Origin: a virus
IMG/VR virus record: IMGVR_UViG_3300010375_000031
Location: 1 to 41,614 of that record
Length of the DNA: 41,614 nucleotides
Direction: 5' to 3' (one strand)
The position numbers and the translations under genes are program-made. Below the pieces are notes generated by a model, which did not search any database, had not been told where the DNA came from, and saw only the letters and a list, made by a program, of their open reading frames with translations. This document shows, one piece after another, positions 1 to 6,856 of this stretch (its first letter is position 1; every line of letters begins with the position of its first letter).

Positions 1-1
1 G

Positions 2-214
2 ATCGCCGCATTCCGGTTCGAACCCGATGCCGGTGGCCATAGCATGAAGGTGCGCCGCAAGGGCTGCAAGCGGAAAGAGGTGCGCGAGATGGATTTGGCC
101 GGGGGAATTGCTCGGCTCATCCACGAGCCTCGCCCCTCCGCGCTGCGCGCTGCGGGGCCAGCCTGCGGCTGTCCAAAATTGCTCCTGCAATTTTGTGAAC
201 CGTCTCGCTTCTGA
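2..214 (+). CDS. C-terminal fragment of an unrecognised chromosomal ORF
   Basis: An open frame runs in from the left edge and stops at TGA 212-214, giving 70 residues. The first part is basic and ordered-looking (RRKGCKRKEVREMDLAGG around residues 19-36). The last 25 or so residues are Ala/Pro/Cys-rich and translate across two perfect hairpins, so the natural end of the original gene may have been disturbed. It lies outside attL, so it belongs to the chromosome or to a neighbouring element that used the same ssrA target. I do not recognise the family, and it may not be a functional gene. Confidence 0.35.
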   Translation: MAAFRFEPDAGGHSMKVRRKGCKRKEVREMDLAGGIARLIHEPRPSALRAAGPACGCPKLLLQFCEPSRF

Positions 215-228
215 CGAAGCGAGACGGT
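174..228. repeat. Two adjacent perfect hairpins in the left flank
   Basis: CAAAATTGC (174-182) pairs with GCAATTTTG (187-195) around a 4-base loop. ACCGTCTCGCTTC (199-211) pairs with GAAGCGAGACGGT (216-228) around a 4-base loop. Neither is followed by a T-run. They could be end structures of the transcript from the flanking gene or a chromosomal repeat-family element. Confidence 0.6.
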
Positions 229-247
229 CCGCATCCGCACCACGACC

Positions 248-286
248 AACATAAAAAAAGCCGCGCAAGGCGGCTTTTTTTATGTT
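248..286. terminator. Bidirectional rho-independent terminator, original ssrA terminator
   Basis: A 17-base perfect inverted repeat (248-264 with 270-286, loop GCAAG) has an A-run on the left arm and a T-run on the right, so it can terminate transcription in either direction. It directly abuts the attL repeat, where ssrA would have ended before phage insertion. It is therefore most simply the native terminator of ssrA, now displaced about 41 kb from the tmRNA gene. Confidence 0.85.
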
Positions 287-311
287 GGTGGAGGTGGGGG
301 GAATTGAACCC
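285..311. other. attL, 27-bp copy of the ssrA 3' end
   Basis: The 27 bases from TTGGTGGAGG to AATTGAACCC are identical to 41492-41518. After two mismatches (GA against CC) a further GTCC matches. The left copy cannot form the perfect T-arm stem of the right copy, so only the short core is shared. The repeat is the CCA end plus part of the T-arm of tmRNA, a common phage attachment target. The integrase stop codon is only 10 bases away. Confidence 0.93.
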
Positions 312-320
312 GAGTCCACG

Positions 321-1484
321 CTAGGTTTTGTGCGCCTTGGCGGCCGAATGCTCCACAAACCCTCCACAAAGGGCCGCCGCTTTGTCGCCTGCAGTGGGGT
401 CAACATCAGGGATCCAGCGGCCATAGGTGCGCACAATCATGACCCAATCACGATGCCCCATCTGCCCAGCGACCCACACCGGATTCTCGCCGGCACTGAG
501 CAACGTCGAGGCGTACGTGTGACGCGTCTGATAGGGATATCGGTAGCGCACCTTGGCGCGCCGAATGGCTGGACGCCAGTGTGATTCGCGGATGGCCTTG
601 TCGCCGCTCCACGGCTCGCCCGTGCGCGGATCGTGGAATACGATGGCGCCGGCAAGCTGCGTATGCGCGCGCTGCGCCTGTAGCGCCGCCAGAGCGCCGG
701 GTAGGAGCTTTATCTCTCTCCGACCTGCTGACGTCTTCGGTCCCTTGATCTCGCGCGCGACGAATGCTTGGCGAACGAGAGCGAGGCCGCGCGACCAGTC
801 GATATCTTGCCAACGCAGGGCGATCAATTCGGACGTGCGCATGCCGGTCCAGAAAGCAAACTGGATGAGGTTGCGGAATTGTCCGCTGCATTCGGCCAGG
901 ATTGCCTCACGCTCGGCTGGAGTGAATGGGTCAATATCATCTTCCTTAGGCCCGCGCCGCTTAATCTTGATGCCGTGCATAGGATCGACGGTGATGATGC
1001 CTTCCTCAAGCGCTTCGGCAAACACGCCGCGCAACGGCGTCAGGAGGTTGCTGATCCGCTTCGCCGTTGTGGTTTGCTCCCCGATCCACGCGCGAATCTG
1101 AGTGCGCGTCACGTCGCGCAGCAGCGTCCGGCCAAACACCTTGTTGAGCACGCCTACCGCACGTTCATAGCCTAGGAACGTGCTCAGCTCGATCTCTGGT
1201 TTGATGGCCTTGAGCCAGTCCTCGAGACGGGCCTCCATCGTGTCCAGCGCGCCAGGCTGCTTCGCCAGCAGCCGTGACTTCTTCGACCCTGGGAAATGTG
1301 CGTGATAGTCGAACAAGCCGCGTGCGATCTCGTCCATGATGCGCCCGCGCAGGTTGCGGGCATATGCCAGATTTCGAGGCGTCGGCGCAAGCTTGATCCG
1401 CTCCTCGCACGGCACGCCGCGAAACCGAAACCGAATTCCTATGCTGCTTTGGCTTGCGGCAAAGACACTTCCCCGATCGCCCAT
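321..1484 (-). CDS. int: Tyrosine site-specific integrase
   Basis: A 387-residue tyrosine recombinase that would catalyse insertion into and excision from ssrA. An Arm-binding domain of the DUF3596 type (residues about 14-72, with GIRFRFRG) is followed by a SAM-like core-binding domain (about 84-163) and the catalytic domain (about 186-360). Visible active-site residues are R216 (TGMRTSEL), K250, R321 in YQTRH, H344 (MGH) and the nucleophile Y354 (RTYGRW). The usual His of the HxxR box is replaced by Tyr/Gln, which as I recall is normal in this subfamily. I chose the ATG at 1484 because GGAGG lies about 10 bases upstream. An earlier in-frame start at 1538 has no such site. The gene begins inside xis, so the two are probably coupled. 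It ends beside attL, at the prophage end away from the intact tmRNA gene. Confidence 0.95.
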   Translation of the reverse strand: MGDRGSVFAASQSSIGIRFRFRGVPCEERIKLAPTPRNLAYARNLRGRIMDEIARGLFDYHAHFPGSKKSRLLAKQPGALDTMEARLEDWLKAIKPEIELSTFLGYERAVGVLNKVFGRTLLRDVTRTQIRAWIGEQTTTAKRISNLLTPLRGVFAEALEEGIITVDPMHGIKIKRRGPKEDDIDPFTPAEREAILAECSGQFRNLIQFAFWTGMRTSELIALRWQDIDWSRGLALVRQAFVAREIKGPKTSAGRREIKLLPGALAALQAQRAHTQLAGAIVFHDPRTGEPWSGDKAIRESHWRPAIRRAKVRYRYPYQTRHTYASTLLSAGENPVWVAGQMGHRDWVMIVRTYGRWIPDVDPTAGDKAAALCGGFVEHSAAKAHKT

Positions 1485-1645
1485 TTTTCGTAGCCCTCCG
1501 TGTCGATCAGGATACGCCCGTCTGGGGCCTTGATCCAAACCTTGCCCTCAAGCCAGTCTCCGCGCTTGATCTTCGAGCGGATCGCGTCCGGCGTGTAGCC
1601 GGAGATTTCCGCGAATTTGTCAATGGTGAGATGGCGCAGGATCAC
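1439..1645 (-). CDS. xis: Excisionase
   Basis: A 68-residue protein with a winged-helix/MerR-like excisionase pattern: a helix-turn-helix (FAEISGYTPDAIRSKI, residues about 11-26) then a basic wing with GDWLEGKVWIKAPDG. It should bend attachment-site DNA and direct Int toward excision. It starts at GTG 1645, overlapping the stop of the J-domain gene in GTGA, and its 3' end overlaps the int start by 46 bases. The xis-int order and overlap are the typical arrangement. Confidence 0.88.
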   Translation of the reverse strand: MILRHLTIDKFAEISGYTPDAIRSKIKRGDWLEGKVWIKAPDGRILIDTEGYEKWAIGEVSLPQAKAA

Positions 1646-2271
1646 CCCAGTCTCTCCCTCGCTTCCTCATAAGCACGCTGCACGCGATGGAACGCCTCGG
1701 CATCTCCACCGCGGTCGGGATGATGTTTGCTGCGCAGCGCTCGATATGCAGCTTCGATTTCGGCGCACGGCGCGGTTTGCTCGACACCGAGCACGGTCCA
1801 CCAGCCATCGTCGGCCGGCGGCGGCAGCGCCGTGAAGCCGGTGAATGCGCGATCCAGAATCTCGGCCCCGCCGTGGCGCTCGATTGCGCGCATCGCTTCG
1901 AGTGTGGCTGCGATGGCGGCGAGGTTGTCCGCGACGCGGGTATAGCAGTCGATTGCCATGCACCGCATCGCGCCGGTCTTGTCGATCCAGTACACCGCGG
2001 CGCCGCTGTCGTCGGGTTCGCGCTGATCGCTGCGCGGCATACCGTCGAGCCGCAGCGCGAGGTTCGTCGAGATCACGACGTCGTCGTCGCGCAGACCCAT
2101 ACGGTCCAATTGCTCACGCACTCGGCGGACTGCCTCTGCCACGCTCACGTCCTGACGAACGCGGTACGACGCGCCGGAGGAATAGCGTGACGTGCTGAAT
2201 TTGCCGAACTTGAAGCCTGGGCTGCGCTTCCATCCAGCGGGCCAAGTGAGAGGATAGGCGGTGATGGTCAT
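1642..2271 (-). CDS. J-domain protein of mobile elements
   Basis: A 209-residue protein with a J-domain at its extreme C-terminus (about 156-209): the opening WWTVLGV, a helix AAYRALRSKH, and the diagnostic HPD at 184-186 followed by RGG. J-domains stimulate the ATPase of DnaK-type chaperones, so the protein probably recruits host DnaK. The N-terminal about 150 residues (start TAYPLTWPAGW, then a block around residues 65-90 with STNLALRLDGMPRS) match a family I recall from phages and integrative elements, of unknown specific role. There is no G/F region or zinc-finger domain as in full DnaJ. The start is ATG 2271, overlapping the upstream stop as ATGA. It ends in GTGA with xis. The client or purpose is unknown; assembly or recombination are options. 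Confidence 0.85.
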   Translation of the reverse strand: MTITAYPLTWPAGWKRSPGFKFGKFSTSRYSSGASYRVRQDVSVAEAVRRVREQLDRMGLRDDDVVISTNLALRLDGMPRSDQREPDDSGAAVYWIDKTGAMRCMAIDCYTRVADNLAAIAATLEAMRAIERHGGAEILDRAFTGFTALPPPADDGWWTVLGVEQTAPCAEIEAAYRALRSKHHPDRGGDAEAFHRVQRAYEEARERLG

Positions 2272-4820
2272 GCGGCTTCCTGATTTTCCAGAATATCGAA
2301 GAGGGTAGGCATCAATAGGTCGCGCTCGGCCGCGGCGCAGTACGCGGCACCGTCGAGCCAGTAGCGATTGTTCAGTTCGATGCCGACGCCGTGTCGGCCG
2401 AGTTTGATCGCGCAATACGGGACCGTCATCAGGCCGCCGAACGGATCGAGAACGGTCTCGCCGGGCATCGTGTACTGCTCGATGCAGCGGTCGACGATGT
2501 CAAACTGCAGGGGGCACAGGTGCATTTCCTTGCCCTTCGCTGCCTGCGAACCGTTGAGCGTACGCATGCGCGTAATATCGGTCCACACGTCCGGATGCCA
2601 GCTCTGCGGCTGCAGGAGCATGAACGTCGTCGGCAACCAACCGGATTTGTCCACTGCCTCGGCGATCTTCACGTCGTGGCGGAAGTCATAGACATTGCTC
2701 AGCGAGTGCTGGCGGAACATCCGGAAGATGGTTGCCTGGTCGAGGCCTTCGAGTTCTTCAGGAGTCAGCGGCCGATCTCCGCTCGAGCGAGCGAAGCCGT
2801 GCGCGTCGTATTGCCACCGCGCTCTGGTGTACACCGCCTTGTCCTTCACGACCGGCGTATCCGCATAGCCGTTGCTGCGATCAGTCGGCGGCTTCCGGAA
2901 CAGCAGCACGTATTCCGGCATGCCGTTCCCCATGCGCGAACCGTCCTTGCACTGCTCCGTCCAGCCGAGGCGGTAGGTCTGGTTGTTCTCGCGCACCACG
3001 TCAGTAACGATCGTCTTGCGCGACAGGAACGCGAAGCCGTGCTTCTGGAAGTGTGCCACGCATTCGTCCGAGAACGGTTGCACCGTCTGGAATCCGAACC
3101 CGTTGATGCCGCCCGGGGTGATCCGGTCCTTGACGTGGATCGCCGCTACGCGCCCAGGCTTGAGCACGCGCAGCAGGTTCGGCGTCAGGAAGTCCATCTG
3201 CTTCCAGAAGTGCGCGTTGTCGTCCGTGTGCCCGAAATCGTTGTAACTCGGCGTGTACTCGTACTGCGTCGCGAACGGGATCGACGTGACGATCAGGTCG
3301 ACGCTGTGCTCGTCCATCGCGGCAGTCTCGATCACGCAGTCATTGTTGATGACGCGATAGTTCGCGCCCGAGGCCTCGACACGCTCGACGCCGAGCGAAC
3401 GTGCCAGCGAATGCGCGGCCGCAGCGTGCGCCAGGCCGAACTCGCGGATGATCTCAGTCATTTTCGCTACCATCTCCTCGTGCTGTTTCCATTTGCGTTC
3501 GAGCTGCCGGCGAATGCCGCGCTCGGCCTCTGTGTAGATCAGGTCGATGCGCACCGGCTTCGTTTGCAGGAATCGCTGTACGCGGTGGATCGCTTGGATG
3601 AAGTCGTTGAACTTGAAGCCGATGCCGAGGAAGACCTCCCACGCGCAATGCCGCTGGAAGTTGCAGCCGCTGCCGGCGATGACGGGTTTTGCTGCAAGCT
3701 CGGCGAATCGGCCGTCCGAGAAGTCGATGATGGCCTGCTCGCGCTCGTCGAGGTCTTGTGAGCCGTAGACACTGCGCGCGGTCGGAACAGCAACCTCGAT
3801 CGCGTCGCGCTCGGCCTCGAGGTCGTGCCACAAGATGCGATGCGCGCCGGGATCCTCTGCGCGAATCTCCTGCATCTTGGCGATGCGCGCCGCGAGGCTA
3901 TCGCGCTTCTCCCGCGCGGCATCCTGCACGCCTATCGCGGCGTTGCGGAACAAGCGGCCCTGGCCATCCTTCTCCGCTCCGGCCTCTCGATGATCGGTCG
4001 GCACTTCGTGCCAGCGCACGTCAAGCGGCGGCAACTCGTAGCCTTCGTCGCTGAAACCGAGATCGCTCGGGCGTTGCACGAACAGCGCCCACGATGCCAT
4101 CCACAGCCAGAATTCCCGTTCCTTGTGCGCGTGCAGGGTGAGCTGGTCGGCCTTCTCGCTGTTGCGCTTAAAGAACCGCGTCTTTGCCTGGCCCACATCC
4201 ATCACGTCGAGATAGGCCGAATACGCGAGCAGTTCGATGTATTCGTTCGGGCTCGGCGTAGCGGTCGCGACGAAGCGATACGGCACGCCTTCTCGGCGGA
4301 CGCCTGCGGCGCGATCGTCGCCGGCGAACAGGCGCATGAACTCGCGGAAGGTCTTCGTGCCGCCGAAGCCGCGCAGGCAACTCGCTTCATCAAGGCTCGC
4401 GACGATGAATAGCAACGGATCTAGCTTGCTGTCGCGGATCGTCTCGTAGTTGGTCAGGTAGACCGATACGCCGTCCTCGATCTCATCGGCGCGGCGGATG
4501 AACTTGACCCTGATCCCGAGCATCGCCGCGTCGCGGATGAATTCCTGGCGCACGCCGAGCGGGATAACGATCAGACCGAGGCCTGAACACCGCGCAGCGA
4601 TGATCCGCACAATCTCCAGTTGGATGACCGACTTTCCGAGGCCGAAGGCCGCGAAGATTGCACGGCGACCGCCGGCAATGGCCCAGCGCACGATCGCGCG
4701 CTGGTGAGGCTTGAGGATCGGATTGATTTCCGCGTCATCGACAACGAAGCCGATGCTCGACGCTGCCGCGACTTTGCAGCGCAGGAACTCGTTGTAGGCA
4801 TCGACCGCGAGATTCGTCAC
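2268..4820 (-). CDS. Helicase-DNA methyltransferase fusion
   Basis: An 850-residue two-domain enzyme. Residues about 30-430 form an SF2/SNF2-like helicase: Walker A FGLGKS (59-64), DEAS box (144-147), motif III ATATPSPN (about 185-192), and QAIHRVQR (409-416) like motif VI. Residues about 485-840 form an adenine-N6/cytosine-N4 methyltransferase of the beta type: motif IV (TSIPF, 512-516) precedes motif I (DPFGG, 792-796). TSIPF is a variant of TSPPY/DPPY. Predicted action is ATP-dependent movement on DNA coupled to base methylation, perhaps protecting phage DNA from restriction or marking replicated DNA. The start is GTG 4820 (overlap GTGA with the HNH gene). The frame is open further upstream, but that stretch is out of frame with HNH and has no family character. 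No cognate restriction enzyme is visible beyond the HNH protein next door. Confidence 0.88.
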   Translation of the reverse strand: MTNLAVDAYNEFLRCKVAAASSIGFVVDDAEINPILKPHQRAIVRWAIAGGRRAIFAAFGLGKSVIQLEIVRIIAARCSGLGLIVIPLGVRQEFIRDAAMLGIRVKFIRRADEIEDGVSVYLTNYETIRDSKLDPLLFIVASLDEASCLRGFGGTKTFREFMRLFAGDDRAAGVRREGVPYRFVATATPSPNEYIELLAYSAYLDVMDVGQAKTRFFKRNSEKADQLTLHAHKEREFWLWMASWALFVQRPSDLGFSDEGYELPPLDVRWHEVPTDHREAGAEKDGQGRLFRNAAIGVQDAAREKRDSLAARIAKMQEIRAEDPGAHRILWHDLEAERDAIEVAVPTARSVYGSQDLDEREQAIIDFSDGRFAELAAKPVIAGSGCNFQRHCAWEVFLGIGFKFNDFIQAIHRVQRFLQTKPVRIDLIYTEAERGIRRQLERKWKQHEEMVAKMTEIIREFGLAHAAAAHSLARSLGVERVEASGANYRVINNDCVIETAAMDEHSVDLIVTSIPFATQYEYTPSYNDFGHTDDNAHFWKQMDFLTPNLLRVLKPGRVAAIHVKDRITPGGINGFGFQTVQPFSDECVAHFQKHGFAFLSRKTIVTDVVRENNQTYRLGWTEQCKDGSRMGNGMPEYVLLFRKPPTDRSNGYADTPVVKDKAVYTRARWQYDAHGFARSSGDRPLTPEELEGLDQATIFRMFRQHSLSNVYDFRHDVKIAEAVDKSGWLPTTFMLLQPQSWHPDVWTDITRMRTLNGSQAAKGKEMHLCPLQFDIVDRCIEQYTMPGETVLDPFGGLMTVPYCAIKLGRHGVGIELNNRYWLDGAAYCAAAERDLLMPTLFDILENQEAA

Positions 4821-5290
4821 GCCGCAGCTCCTGGCGCATTCGCACGCGCGCCATAGAACGGCTTGGGCTTCCGCCACGACTTGCGGCCCCAGATATCCGA
4901 GATGGTCGACGGCGCGACACCGTAGCGGTCGGCAAGGTGCTGCCGCATGTTCACGCCGCCATGGCGCTTTGCGCGACGGATTTCGACCACGTCGGCCGGC
5001 GTGAGCGATGCCGTGATGCCCTGCCGGCAGTTCTCGGCCTGCGTCATCGCTTGCAGATGGTGCGGGTTTACGCACGCATGGTTGCCGCACTTGTGGCTGA
5101 CTACCAGCCCGTCGGGGATGGAACCGAAGAGCTGCATCCAGAGCCACCGGTGCGCCAGCATGGACTTGCCGGCGAACTGCTTGCGGCCGTAGCCGCCATC
5201 GTCGATGCTGCCCGTCCAGGTCCAGCAATCGCCGGGCTCTTTGCCGAGCTTCACGAGCGGCTTGAGTGTGACGCCGGGTTCGTGGCTCAT
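4817..5290 (-). CDS. HNH endonuclease with C-terminal DNA-binding segment
   Basis: A 157-residue protein of the HNH_3 homing-nuclease kind. The core is VSHKCGNHACVNPHHL (residues about 71-86), preceded by the AHRWLW segment typical of the family. The C-terminal part (about 100-145) contains a helix-turn-helix-like stretch, ADRYGVAPSTISDIWGRKSW, which should guide sequence recognition. The start is ATG 5290 in an ATGA overlap with the nuclease gene before it. The end overlaps the helicase-methyltransferase start by 4 bases. It fits the operon so tightly that it is probably a resident member rather than a recent invader. It might cut unmethylated DNA as partner of the methylase, but that is only inference. 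Confidence 0.85.
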   Translation of the reverse strand: MSHEPGVTLKPLVKLGKEPGDCWTWTGSIDDGGYGRKQFAGKSMLAHRWLWMQLFGSIPDGLVVSHKCGNHACVNPHHLQAMTQAENCRQGITASLTPADVVEIRRAKRHGGVNMRQHLADRYGVAPSTISDIWGRKSWRKPKPFYGARANAPGAAA

Positions 5291-5889
5291 GCTGCGGCCC
5301 TTGGCGTGAGGTCGTGTGCACGTGCGAAGTCGTAAAAGTCCGCAGCCAACGCCGCGCAATCCCGATGCAGCCCTGGATAGCGGAACTGTTCTAGGGTGTG
5401 GAAAGCGAACACCTCATACACCGGCCCGTCGTGCTCGGCATCGTCGATCGGCGACATCTCGAACACATTCCAGCGGAAGCGGTCAGCCTCGAACAGGTCG
5501 AGATAGAACCGCCACTGATAGCCTTCGATATATCTCTCGGGATCGAAGCGCGCCGTGGTCTTGTGATCGTCCACGCGCCGGCCTTCGATGCAATCCACCT
5601 TGCCGGTCACGCGCAGCGGCCCGTAGTCCTTGTAGCCGCGAATCTCGCGTACGCGCGGCAGCGCAAGCGTCACGTCTGCCCGGATGATGAACTTGTAGCC
5701 CTCGGCATAGAGAATGTCGCATTCACCTTCCTGCGCGGTTTCCAGCGCGGCGTGCAGCGCTGTGCCGGCCGCCATTGCCGGTGACGGAAGGGATTCCTCG
5801 CGGATACTGGCGAGAAGCGGCTCAAGCTCCGCGTCCTCGCTCCCGCGCCAGTACCGGTATGCTTCGAGATTGGAGACGCGAGCGAGCAT
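5287..5889 (-). CDS. PD-(D/E)XK exonuclease, RecB/Cas4/YqaJ-like
   Basis: A 200-residue nuclease. GTALHAALE (about 42-50) supplies the conserved His of the RecB/Cas4-type fold. TGKVDCIEG with D99, then D108-H-K110 (VDDHKTT), forms the D...DxK metal site. A QWRFYLDLF helix (about 125-133) matches the QxxxY region of these enzymes. It probably resects phage DNA 5'-3' to make 3' ssDNA for annealing by the Sak4-like protein encoded immediately upstream, like Exo with Bet in lambda. The start ATG at 5889 overlaps the Sak4 stop (TAATG), and GTG alternatives were not needed. Confidence 0.85.
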   Translation of the reverse strand: MLARVSNLEAYRYWRGSEDAELEPLLASIREESLPSPAMAAGTALHAALETAQEGECDILYAEGYKFIIRADVTLALPRVREIRGYKDYGPLRVTGKVDCIEGRRVDDHKTTARFDPERYIEGYQWRFYLDLFEADRFRWNVFEMSPIDDAEHDGPVYEVFAFHTLEQFRYPGLHRDCAALAADFYDFARAHDLTPRAAA

Positions 5890-6794
5890 TACGCCACCCT
5901 TGCCTGCGGCGCGATGTACTCGCCGGCTTTTTTGTCGAACACCAGGCCGGCAACGGTAGCGGCGTGCGCAAACAGCGCTTGAACCGCCTGTGGCTGTTTC
6001 TTGATCGCCGGCAACTCGGCGTTGAACGCATCGACGCCGTCGAGTTCTTCGATGCGCGCACGCCATTCCTCGAGCATGGCCTGCGCCTTCACCTGTTCCT
6101 CGGTGAGGTAGTTCAGGTGGTTTTTAATCCGCACGATGACGGTATCGAGAAAGTCGGCGAAATCTGGTGAGTTCTTGTGTGGGATTTCGAGCGGATCGAG
6201 TTCGCCCGGGTTCTTGCCGAAGCTCGCATCGGTGGGCGAGAACAACAACATGCGCTTGCCATTCGCGATCGTGATGCGTCCCATCGCGTCGGCGGCCTTG
6301 TAGATTTCACCCTTGCTCCCGCCCTGCACGTCGAGGCGTTCGACGATCTCATCGCCGCTGCGCTGCTCGTCCATATGAGCGATCAGCACTACGTCCTTGC
6401 CGAGGCCGTTCAGGTGCTTGAGCCATGCCACGAACTCAGCCTTAAGCGAGCCGTAGCCCTGCAGCGTGAGCGCGCCACCGCGGCCTTTCTTCGCATCGCG
6501 GCGGATGATGTCAGCGCTCAGCACGTCGAGCGCTCGGCCGGCCGTGTCGACGATCACCGTATTGAATGGCGCGAGGTCGTCGGCTGTGATGCTTGCTACG
6601 TCATTCCACGAGCCGACGCGCACGATGTCCTTGCGGTTCGCCGCACGGTGCGCGCCGTTGTCGAAGTCGAGTAGCAGGGGGGACGACGCGGTAAACGCGA
6701 GCGAGGTTTTGCCCAGGCCCGGGGCGGCGTAGATGCAGACGTTGAGACGTTCGACCTTGATCGGGTCGGACGAGCGGACGATTTTCAGGCTCAC
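5889..6794 (-). CDS. RecA-fold ATPase, Sak4-like recombinase
   Basis: A 301-residue P-loop protein (phage nucleotide-binding family, AAA_24). It has Walker A APGLGKTS at residues 24-31, Walker B TVIVDT at 79-84, and a LIAHMDEQ segment further on. It lacks RecA's N- and C-terminal domains. Sak4 proteins are core RecA-like phage recombinases that anneal or exchange strands at ssDNA. Being next to a PD-(D/E)XK exonuclease supports that role. The start ATG at 6794 has GAGGAG about 6 bases upstream. The C-terminal about 100 residues are helical and family-specific. The alternative is a generic phage ATPase. Confidence 0.85.
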   Translation of the reverse strand: MSLKIVRSSDPIKVERLNVCIYAAPGLGKTSLAFTASSPLLLDFDNGAHRAANRKDIVRVGSWNDVASITADDLAPFNTVIVDTAGRALDVLSADIIRRDAKKGRGGALTLQGYGSLKAEFVAWLKHLNGLGKDVVLIAHMDEQRSGDEIVERLDVQGGSKGEIYKAADAMGRITIANGKRMLLFSPTDASFGKNPGELDPLEIPHKNSPDFADFLDTVIVRIKNHLNYLTEEQVKAQAMLEEWRARIEELDGVDAFNAELPAIKKQPQAVQALFAHAATVAGLVFDKKAGEYIAPQARVA

Positions 6795-6856
6795 AGATTG
6801 CTCCTCGGATTCTCTGCCCGGATCCGCCGGGCGCGGTATGGGGTGGAGTCGAGAAA

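Noticed and set aside
553-1101. Plus-strand frames opposite the integrase
   Set aside because: Shadows of int; compositions are Arg/Ser-rich and no regulatory signals precede them.
2391-3761. 456-codon plus-strand frame
   Set aside because: Shadow of the helicase-methyltransferase gene in GC-rich DNA. Its product is Arg/Val/His-rich with no family character or ribosome site.
2268-5321. A 1017-residue version of the helicase-methylase
   Set aside because: The extra 167 residues run antiparallel in frame terms to the well-defined HNH gene and have no domain. The GTG at 4820 gives the usual 4-base overlap.
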